NCBI GenBank assembly: GCA_964436315.1
Contig: CAYTCZ010000061.1
Coordinates: 1 to 23,021 of the forward strand
Length of the DNA: 23,021 bases
Reading direction: 5' to 3'
DNA from: CAYTCZ01 sp964436315
GTDB lineage: Bacteria > Actinomycetota > Thermoleophilia > Gaiellales > Gaiellaceae
Below are positions 1 through 5,294 of this stretch, in pieces. Each line of letters begins with the position of its first letter. The first letter of the stretch is position 1. Both the position numbers and the translations under genes were made by a program. Below the pieces are notes generated by a model. That model made no database searches. It was not told the DNA's origin and saw nothing but the letters and a program-made list of their open reading frames with translations.

Positions 1-64
1 GTTCGGTCGCCAGACTTGGCACTAAGTTGCGAAGATCACTCGAAGGCACTAGCTTCCCCTTCCC

Positions 65-1264
65 ATGCTGCATCCCACCCCAGAACCGCACGAACGGTTC
101 CGGGAACGCCGGCGCCAGGAACGCCGGCGCCGGGCGGTGCGGCGCCTGGGAATCTTCGCCCTCCTCGCGCTTACCGCCGCGGGCCTAACCCTCGGCGTTC
201 GGTCGTTCGGCGGCGACGAGCCGAGGGTCGTAACGAACGAGGCTGAGCACCCCACGCCCGCGCCGGCCGCGCCATCAGTGGATCTGACGTTGGCTGACGC
301 AGCGCCGAGTGATCCGCCCGCGGAGATCCGCGGAGTACACATCCCCGCGCCGACCCTCGCAACCGAGGAATTACTCCAGAGCTACATCGATCTCAAGCGG
401 TTCGGCCTCAACACACTCGAGGTCGATGTGAAAGATGAGAACGGCGAGATCGCATTCCCGATCCCCGATGCGACACTCGCTCGCGCAATCGGGGCTGAAC
501 GGAGCTATTACGATCCCCGCGCGCTCTCGGCAACGGTATACGGCGAAGATCTCTACCTCATCGGGCGAGTCGTGGTCTTCGAGGACCCGATTCTCGCCGC
601 CGGAGCGTCGGAGATGGCCATTCGGACGACCGACGGAGACATCTGGACGAATGCCGCCGGACTCGGCTGGACAGACCCGTACAACGAGGGCGTCTGGAGA
701 TACAACGTCGATGTGGCGATCGCGGCCGCGGAGTCGGGTTTCGACGAGATCATGTTCGACAAGGTGCGGTTCCCGCTTGACGGACAAGGAGCTGTGTATC
801 CCAGGAAGGTCAAGGAGCCACGACACGTGACGATCAAACGGTTCCTCGCCTATGCAAACAGCCGGTTGGAGCCACTCGGCGTCCGCGTCTCCGTCTCGCT
901 GTTCGGGCTGGCAGCGTCCACGAATCTTGGCGTCGGGCAGCAACCAAGGCGGCTTGCAAATCAGGTCGATGCGCTCTACCCGCGCATCTTCCCCTCCCAT
1001 TTCCAGGCCGGCGAGTTCGGCATCCCGAACCCGCCTGCAGCACCAGGGACGACCGTCTCGAGTTCGCTACGGGCGTTCGCAGACGCACTGGAAGACCGAC
1101 CCGCGGAGCTCATCCCTTGGCTTCAGGACTTCTCATTCGATCGTGTCTACGACCTACCCGAGGTTCGCGCTCAGGTCGACGCCACGCGGCGGGCAGATAC
1201 GGGCGGATTCATGCTGTGGAACGAGTCTGGCGAATACACAGCGCAGGGCCTCGCAGCGCCCTAA
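65..1264 (+). CDS. DUF4015-type putative glycoside hydrolase, membrane-anchored or secreted
   Basis: The 399-aa product starts with a very basic stretch (residues 11-27, mostly Arg) followed by one hydrophobic helix (about 28-45), so it is probably a signal anchor with the rest outside the membrane. After a Pro/Ala-rich linker (55-85), the catalytic-type domain runs from about 88 to 395. It begins with IRGVHIPAPTL and NTLEVDVKDENG and carries the family hallmark GFDEIMFDKVRFP (225-237), then GVRVSVSLFGL and YPRIFPSHF (about 305-313). These match the putative glycosyl hydrolase family with a TIM-barrel fold (DUF4015). Family members usually have Tyr where this one has Lys in FDxVRFP. The substrate is unknown; a cell-wall or exopolysaccharide polymer is an inference. 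The start is the first ATG of the open frame and has no clear Shine-Dalgarno; a later start near the hydrophobic segment is possible. Confidence 0.8.
   Translation: MLHPTPEPHERFRERRRQERRRRAVRRLGIFALLALTAAGLTLGVRSFGGDEPRVVTNEAEHPTPAPAAPSVDLTLADAAPSDPPAEIRGVHIPAPTLATEELLQSYIDLKRFGLNTLEVDVKDENGEIAFPIPDATLARAIGAERSYYDPRALSATVYGEDLYLIGRVVVFEDPILAAGASEMAIRTTDGDIWTNAAGLGWTDPYNEGVWRYNVDVAIAAAESGFDEIMFDKVRFPLDGQGAVYPRKVKEPRHVTIKRFLAYANSRLEPLGVRVSVSLFGLAASTNLGVGQQPRRLANQVDALYPRIFPSHFQAGEFGIPNPPAAPGTTVSSSLRAFADALEDRPAELIPWLQDFSFDRVYDLPEVRAQVDATRRADTGGFMLWNESGEYTAQGLAAP
103..131. repeat. 15-bp tandem repeat inside the hydrolase gene
   Basis: GGAACGCCGGCGCC occurs twice with a 15-bp period (103-116 and 118-131). 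It encodes part of the Arg-rich cytoplasmic head of the hydrolase (RERRRQERRRR). The period is a multiple of three, so expansion or contraction keeps the frame. Confidence 0.7.
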
Positions 1265-1288
1265 TCAAGCGATTACCATCACCGCGGC

Positions 1289-1354
1289 GTTTCCACAGTG
1301 ATTTCCACAACTTTCGCGCTCGGCGAGGAAATCCTGTGGAAAAATTGTGGAAAG
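1289..1354. promoter_or_regulatory. Cluster of four DnaA-box-like 9-mers
   Basis: Two direct copies of TTTCCACA on the plus strand (9-mers at 1289-1297 and 1301-1309, 12 bp apart) face two copies on the minus strand (1335-1343 and 1346-1354, 11 bp apart). TTTTCCACA (minus, 1335-1343) fits the relaxed DnaA-box consensus TTWTNCACA fully; the other three fit at eight of nine positions. An A/T-rich stretch (about 1341-1400) follows. The cluster lies in a 370-bp gene-free gap. It could be a DnaA-binding regulatory site, a DnaA-titration locus or part of an origin. No dnaA, dnaN or rpmH is present in the window, so an origin call is not justified. Confidence 0.4.
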
Positions 1355-1365
1355 AAAAGACTTTT

Positions 1366-1378
1366 TCGCAATTTGCGA
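1366..1378. promoter_or_regulatory. 13-bp palindrome, operator-like
   Basis: TCGCAA-T-TTGCGA is a perfect palindrome around a central T. It sits in the A/T-rich stretch right after the DnaA-box-like cluster. The 1-nt centre is too short for an RNA hairpin loop, so a protein-binding site is more likely than a terminator. The binding partner is unknown. Confidence 0.3.
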
Positions 1379-1622
1379 GGTTTTCCTTTTGAAATCGCTT
1401 GCGCTCTGGAGTGACTCCCTTTAACGTGCCCCCTGCGCCGAGCACGGGGCGTGACTAGAGCGAAGTTTCACCGGGCGACACGTACGCGGAAGCGGAAGGC
1501 CGGCCGGCGAGGCGGACGAAAGCGCAACCGGCTCGGCGAATTTTTTTGCCCTTTTCCGGCCACTTCCGGCTACGAGAGTGGTCGAGTCCATTCAGTCAGG
1601 TGTGAGGGGCTAGAATCCGCGC
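1379..1622. other. Intergenic remainder, nothing recognised
   Basis: An Arg/Lys-rich open frame starts at a GTG at 1451. I tested it as a possible ribosomal protein L34 or Thx because of the nearby DnaA-box-like sites. It matches neither pattern and runs on into low-quality sequence. I see no gene, tRNA or terminator here. Confidence 0.4.
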
Positions 1623-1634
1623 TGGAGCGAAACA

Positions 1635-1838
1635 GTGCACCCTCCACGACCGCCATCCATCAGTCAAGGCGTCTCGGCTGCAATCTGGGGCGTCGTGTTC
1701 GGCGGTTTCGTGTGGGTTGGCTTGCTCGCGGTCGATGTGGCTGGCGGCACTGCCTTCATCTTTGGATTGATCGTTGGGGTTCTGGCCTTCTTCGTGGTGC
1801 GGATCTTCGGAAATCACCCGTTGAGACGCGGCCGGTAG
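1635..1838 (+). CDS. Small membrane protein, 67 aa, unknown function
   Basis: A GTG start at 1635 is preceded by GGAG at 1623-1626, a good ribosome-binding distance. The product has two hydrophobic segments (about residues 11-30 and 35-57) separated by a short turn with Asp and Gly, and ends in a basic tail (NHPLRRGR). This is a typical two-helix inner-membrane hairpin with a cytoplasmic C-terminus. I recognise no family. The opposite strand is also open over the same bases, but its translation is rich in Ser, Arg and His without hydrophobic order, so it is probably a shadow. It has no operon partner: the hydrolase upstream is 370 bp away and the next gene is convergent. Confidence 0.55.
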   Translation: MHPPRPPSISQGVSAAIWGVVFGGFVWVGLLAVDVAGGTAFIFGLIVGVLAFFVVRIFGNHPLRRGR

Positions 1839-1872
1839 TCGCACGACAAACACGTCATTACAGGCCTCGGCG

Positions 1873-1894
1873 ATCGAGCGAATCGAGGCTCGAT
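1873..1894. terminator. Short hairpin after the 67-aa gene
   Basis: ATCGAGC and GCTCGAT form a 7-bp stem around an 8-nt loop, 35 bp downstream of the 67-aa gene. It has no U-tract, so it is at best a weak terminator or a pause site. Confidence 0.25.
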
Positions 1895-1995
1895 GCGGAC
1901 TGTGGATCTCCATCTGCGTTCGCTGGGATGGGAGGATGAACTCCCTGTTGTTTGACCTCTAGACCCGTTGCGACTCAGGCGCCCGATGGGCAGAA

Positions 1996-2028
1996 TTCGT
2001 CGACGTCTGACGCGACAGACTCGACGAA
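1996..2028. terminator. Strong hairpin between convergent genes
   Basis: TTCGTCGA(C)GTCTG and CAGACTCGACGAA pair over 13 bp with one bulged C (2004) around a 6-nt loop (2010-2015). It lies just past the stop codon of the minus-strand ORF ending at 2033 and also lies downstream of the plus-strand 67-aa gene. It is therefore placed as a shared terminator. A U-tract is weak in both directions. Confidence 0.5.
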
Positions 2029-2032
2029 GCGC

Positions 2033-2242
2033 CTAGTCCGTGAGTGAAGTCGAGTTGACCCGTTCGCTCTCGACGATCTCTGTCACGAGACGGTGAGCGA
2101 GATCGTCACCGAGTTCGTCTTCCAAACGTGCCCACACACTGTGACGCTCGAGAACGGCACTCGACTGCCAGGTCGAGCAGTGCTCGAGCAGCTTGCGAGT
2201 CGGTCGTGTATCGGGCTGTGTGAGGTGCCCTGCGGTCTCCAT
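2033..2242 (-). CDS. Hypothetical protein, 69 aa
   Basis: An ATG at 2242 opens a 69-aa reading frame ending at 2033. The last 45 residues (from SAVLERHSVW) form an acidic, amphipathic-helix-like stretch, with LEDELGDDLAHRLVTEI giving a regular heptad-like pattern. Codons there end mostly in C or G, as in neighbouring genes. A stable hairpin lies directly after the stop, which supports a transcript ending here. Against it, there is no clear Shine-Dalgarno, the N-terminal third looks less ordered, and frames on the other strand are also open. It follows the Cys-rich unknown gene by 110 bp on the same strand. I recognise no family. Confidence 0.42.
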   Translation of the reverse strand: METAGHLTQPDTRPTRKLLEHCSTWQSSAVLERHSVWARLEDELGDDLAHRLVTEIVESERVNSTSLTD

Positions 2243-2352
2243 GGCGAAAGGTATCGGCGAACGTCTGGTGTCCGGCGATCCCTGGCGCGAGGGACGCGGC
2301 GCGCACGGAGCGCGCGATGCTCGCGGTGAGGCCTCGTGCAGGGTGCTGATCG

Positions 2353-2955
2353 CTATGCGGCGAGGTCTCGGCGCCGGGCGTCGAATGACGAGGAGCGCAA
2401 CTCTTCGCGAAACGCGCTGAGCGTTCGTTCGCTGTCTGCGGTGAAAACGTGCTCGACGACGGCGACACGGTCGTCGTTGTGGAAGGGCACGTCGATGTGA
2501 TCTTGGCTGACCAGATTCACTGAGGTCCGTCGGCACGAGGGGCAGCGAACAGCGACGCCCACGCCGGGATCACCTGGAGCGAGCATCACGAAGTCCGAGG
2601 GAAAGGCGGGCCTGGCTGCCTCTTCCGGATAACAGAAGAAACTCCAAGGCCAGATTCCCTTCCGAATCTGACGAACCGCATGGTCCCTAAGCTCCTCCGC
2701 AGGCGATTCGATCCGCGAGGTCATGACGTTGAAGAAGGAGAGAGCGTCGGTCGCGAGCGGAGCCCAATCGAGCTCGTAGTGGGTCACGAGCCCCTCGTGC
2801 TCCGCAACACAGCGACATTCGAACGTCACCTTGAAGACGATTGGATGCTCCGCCCCGGGAAGACGCTCAAAGGTTCGGAACGATGAGAGCGGCACGCGCA
2901 CCTCACCCTCGGCGGGACAAGCGAACTGGTAACGCCCAGTTAAACAGTCATACAT
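2353..2955 (-). CDS. Conserved-looking Cys-rich protein of unknown function
   Basis: The frame is open further upstream (to 3306), but that part overlaps apt in antisense and is Arg-rich noise. Protein-like sequence begins at the ATG at 2955 (MYDCLTGRYQFACPAEGEV), giving 200 aa. Likely metal-binding positions are Cys4 and Cys14, then FECRC (about residue 49), and a later CPSC pair (about 145). This suggests one or two zinc-ribbon-like sites. A Trp/Phe-rich segment (IRKGIWPWSFFCYPEEA) lies in the middle and the C-terminus is charged. There is no signal peptide or membrane segment. It lies 83 bp downstream of apt on the same strand and probably belongs to the same transcript. I do not recognise the family and assign no function. 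Confidence 0.65.
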   Translation of the reverse strand: MYDCLTGRYQFACPAEGEVRVPLSSFRTFERLPGAEHPIVFKVTFECRCVAEHEGLVTHYELDWAPLATDALSFFNVMTSRIESPAEELRDHAVRQIRKGIWPWSFFCYPEEAARPAFPSDFVMLAPGDPGVGVAVRCPSCRRTSVNLVSQDHIDVPFHNDDRVAVVEHVFTADSERTLSAFREELRSSSFDARRRDLAA

Positions 2956-3038
2956 CGTCTTGAGACGTAATCGGCAAACGTCCGAGAAAACCAAAGCGTC
3001 TCGACGAGCTCCCACGCCACGAGACCCGATCAAACCGG

Positions 3039-3563
3039 CTATTCCGCGTAGCGAATGAGGCTGCAGATGTCGTACCCCGCCAGCTTGTCCCGGCCGTTCA
3101 AGAAGTCGAGTTCGATCACAAACGCCAGCCCGACGACTTCGCCTCCGAGTTGTTCGACGAGGTCGACTTTGGCGCGCGCGGTGCCGCCAGTCGCCAGCAG
3201 GTCGTCGTGCACCAGGACGCGAACTCCTCCGGAAATCGCGTCTGCGTGTAGCTCGAGCGCGTCGAACCCATACTCCAGCGCGTACTTCACTCCGACCGTG
3301 CGCCACGGAAGCTTTCCGGGCTTCCGCGCCGCAACGAACCCGCAGCCCATGTGGTAGGCGAGCGCCGCGCCGAGGATGAACCCTCTCGCCTCTGCCCCGA
3401 GCACGACCTCGGGCTTCCGAGGCTCGGCAAACTCCGCCAGGCGCTCGACAGCTTCGCGCAGGGCCTCGGGATCGGCCAGCATCGGCATGATGTCCTTGAA
3501 GACGATCCCCTGCCGCGGAAAGTCGGGAACGTCACGTATTTTCGACTCGAGATCGACCGCCAT
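3039..3563 (-). CDS. apt: Adenine phosphoribosyltransferase
   Basis: This cytoplasmic purine-salvage enzyme makes AMP from adenine and PRPP. The 174-aa length is typical. Family markers are all visible: IRDVPDFPRQGIVFKDIMPM at residues 9-28, the VVLGAEARGFILGAALAY loop (53-70), ARKPGKLPW (79-87) and the PRPP-binding loop VLVHDDLLATGGTA (116-129). VHDDLLATGGTA replaces the more common VDDLLATGGT by only a small change, so activity is expected. The ATG start at 3563 fits the family N-terminus, although no Shine-Dalgarno is obvious. It lies 29 bp downstream of the MerR regulator on the same strand and is probably co-transcribed with it. Confidence 0.95.
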   Translation of the reverse strand: MAVDLESKIRDVPDFPRQGIVFKDIMPMLADPEALREAVERLAEFAEPRKPEVVLGAEARGFILGAALAYHMGCGFVAARKPGKLPWRTVGVKYALEYGFDALELHADAISGGVRVLVHDDLLATGGTARAKVDLVEQLGGEVVGLAFVIELDFLNGRDKLAGYDICSLIRYAE

Positions 3564-3592
3564 GGGTGTCGGAGCTTACAGCGCTATTCGGG

Positions 3593-4291
3593 CTATCGGG
3601 TGACCAATCCACGTAATGCGCGCCAGAAAAGAAGTTGTGAGAGTTCGCGCGACAGGGAAGCCAGCACCTCGAGATCCTCGATGCCCTCCTCGCGCCGCTC
3701 GGGATTCTGCGAATGGAGCGCCGGCGCCACCATCTGCTCGAGCAGACTCACCTCTCGATCAGCCCCGGTGCGAAGGCTCCGAAGATTTCGCGGTTCGGCC
3801 CCGTACTGCGCGAGCCGAGCACAGGCGGCCGCGACATCGACCTCTTTCTCGCTGTATCGAGCAACGCCATTGTCGTAGTGCGGTTCGAGGAGACCGTACT
3901 CCTCCAGTTCCCGAAGGAAGCGCGGATCGACCCCCGAACGCTCGCACAAGGTCTCGAAGTCGACGTGGCTCTCCGTCGATCGAAGCCCCGAACTCGATGA
4001 CGATCGGGTAGAGGAGCGACCGCCTGGCGCCGCAAGCTCCTGCCGGATGACACGAAGCGGGAGGAACTCGTCCCGCTGGAGCTGCAAGATGGTCCGAAGT
4101 CGTTCGTAGTCGGTCTCCGAGAACAAGCGATAGCCGCCGGGCGTTCGCCTTGGCGCGATCAGGCCTTGTTCTTCGAGGTACCGGATCTTCGAGATTGAGA
4201 TGTCCGGGAACTCCTGCTTCAGACGATCGCGAACAGCTCCAATCGTCAGGGGCTTCTCGAAGCTGTCTGCGCTTTGATCGAGGGTGGCCAT
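3593..4291 (-). CDS. ftsR: MerR-family regulator of the FtsR type
   Basis: The 232-aa product starts at MATLDQSADS. Its ATG overlaps the stop of the upstream FHA gene (TGATG), so the frame upstream of 4291 is not used. An N-terminal MerR winged helix (about residues 15-85) shows IGAVRDRLKQEFPDISISKI, RYLEEQGLI and RTPGGYRLFSETDYERL. After a Ser-rich linker (about 95-110), a second HTH-like module follows (LCERSGVDPRFLRELEEYGLL) and then a helical tail (GAEPRNLRSLRTGADREVSLLEQMVAP). This two-module arrangement matches FtsR (Rv1828-type), which activates ftsZ transcription in corynebacteria and is paired with the FHA protein GarA in mycobacteria. Here too the FHA gene is immediately upstream. 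The cell-division role is inferred from that family. Confidence 0.85.
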   Translation of the reverse strand: MATLDQSADSFEKPLTIGAVRDRLKQEFPDISISKIRYLEEQGLIAPRRTPGGYRLFSETDYERLRTILQLQRDEFLPLRVIRQELAAPGGRSSTRSSSSSGLRSTESHVDFETLCERSGVDPRFLRELEEYGLLEPHYDNGVARYSEKEVDVAAACARLAQYGAEPRNLRSLRTGADREVSLLEQMVAPALHSQNPERREEGIEDLEVLASLSRELSQLLFWRALRGLVTR

Positions 4292-4749
4292 CAGTGACTC
4301 AGAAACGTGAGGCGGTATTTCCCGATCTGCACTTCGTCGCCATCCTCGAGCTCCGTGCTCTCGATGCGACGGCGGTTGACATACGTCCCATTCAGCGATC
4401 CCAGATCTTCGATCGTGCACGCTTCGTTCTCGAGGAGAACAACGGCGTGGTTTCTCGACACCGTGACGTCGTCGAGGAACACATCCGCCTCCGGTGACCG
4501 TCCGATCGTCGTGTGATCCCGCTCGATCGTGAACGTCTCCCCGGCTCTACCCCCACCGGACACGACAACGAGCGCGGTCCCCTCCACTCGGAGGTCTGCG
4601 AGGGCGGCCATCGGATCCGGAGACTCGTCCGGGACATACGACAGCGTGTCCGACTCGGATTCCTCCCGAGGCAGAAGAGCGCCACATTTCGTGCAGAAGT
4701 TCGACGCCTCCTGATTCTGAAACCCGCACTCCGGGCAGTGGATGTACAC
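4291..4749 (-). CDS. Zinc-ribbon plus FHA-domain signalling protein (GarA-like context)
   Basis: The 152-aa protein begins at a GTG (4749) with GAGGG about 8 nt upstream. Cys5, Cys8, Cys19 and Cys22 form a zinc ribbon (CPEC and CTKC). A linker with acidic residues around SDTLSYVPDE (34-42) could hold a kinase site comparable to the phospho-threonine segment of GarA; that is inference. The FHA domain spans about 58-150, with phosphothreonine-binding residues in TIGRSPEADV (81-90), VSRNHA (97-102) and DLGSLNGTYVN (115-125). FHA domains bind phospho-Thr peptides downstream of Ser/Thr kinases. GarA proper lacks a zinc ribbon, so this is a related architecture rather than a proven ortholog. Its stop overlaps the ftsR start by one base, which implies translational coupling. 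Confidence 0.85.
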   Translation of the reverse strand: MYIHCPECGFQNQEASNFCTKCGALLPREESESDTLSYVPDESPDPMAALADLRVEGTALVVVSGGGRAGETFTIERDHTTIGRSPEADVFLDDVTVSRNHAVVLLENEACTIEDLGSLNGTYVNRRRIESTELEDGDEVQIGKYRLTFLSH

Positions 4750-4764
4750 CGACCGTCCCTCTGG

Positions 4765-5091
4765 TTACTGAACGAGCTCCTCGTCGCCAGGTGGCGGCGC
4801 CTTGGACGCGAGGATCTCGGTGAGCTTTGCGACGTCCACGTCTGCGTGGAGACCCTCGTCGGTGCCGACCTCCTTCTGGAGCCGTGCGACGAGCTCGGCG
4901 CGGAGGATGTCGATCTTCCCGTGAAGGATTCGTCGCTCGTAGCTCACTTTGTGTTCTTCCTCCACGAGCTCGCGGATAAGCTGACGCAACTCGTCGTCGC
5001 TCAGCGTGTCTAGGTCGGGCAGTGCGTCCACGTCGGCTCCAGTCTTTTTCGGCTTTTGTCCCTCAAGTAAAGCAGGAGGCTTCTTAGGCAT
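4765..5091 (-). CDS. RsiG-like coiled-coil protein, candidate c-di-GMP-responsive anti-sigma factor
   Basis: I place the start at the ATG at 5091 (MPKKPPALLEGQ), giving 108 aa; the open frame upstream looks non-coding. The central helix (residues 31-76) contains LSDDELRQLIRELVEEE, then E46-xxx-S50-xx-R53-xxx-H57-xxx-D61, then ILRAELVARLQKE. RsiG, the anti-sigma factor of WhiG, binds c-di-GMP through E(X)3S(X)2R(X)3Q(X)3D. Here every position is kept except Gln, which is His. Only one motif copy is present, as reported for the Rubrobacter-type RsiG that dimerises, whereas Streptomyces RsiG carries two. No sigma factor gene is in the window, so the partner is unknown. It is the first gene of the run that continues with the FHA protein 15 bp downstream. 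Confidence 0.72.
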   Translation of the reverse strand: MPKKPPALLEGQKPKKTGADVDALPDLDTLSDDELRQLIRELVEEEHKVSYERRILHGKIDILRAELVARLQKEVGTDEGLHADVDVAKLTEILASKAPPPGDEELVQ

Positions 5092-5294
5092 CAACCTGCA
5101 CTTGAGGCTTAGCTCGTTCGGATAGTCTACTGGAGCGCTTAACGGAGTGAGGGCAACGTTGGCTGGCGAGCGATGCCCGCCGCTAGGCAAGGACGCAGGG
5201 AATCATATTGATCAGAAATATGGGCGCGGCTGAGGACACCGCATGGTGACGGGGAGTGCTGCCAGAGAGCTCGACCTCACTCTGTTGGACGCTC

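Noticed and set aside
1451..1939. Arg/Lys-rich frame next to the DnaA-box-like cluster, considered as rpmH (L34) or Thx
   Set aside because: Checked in all frames; it lacks the L34 pattern (KRT.QP..RKR..HGF) and the Thx pattern, has no Shine-Dalgarno, and overlaps the better-supported 67-aa membrane protein.
2956..3306. N-terminal extension of the Cys-rich protein
   Set aside because: Antisense to apt, Arg-rich, and without protein-like order; the ATG at 2955 begins the coherent sequence.
4292..4420. Longer start for the MerR regulator
   Set aside because: This part overlaps the FHA gene and is not MerR-like; the ATG overlapping the FHA stop is the natural start.
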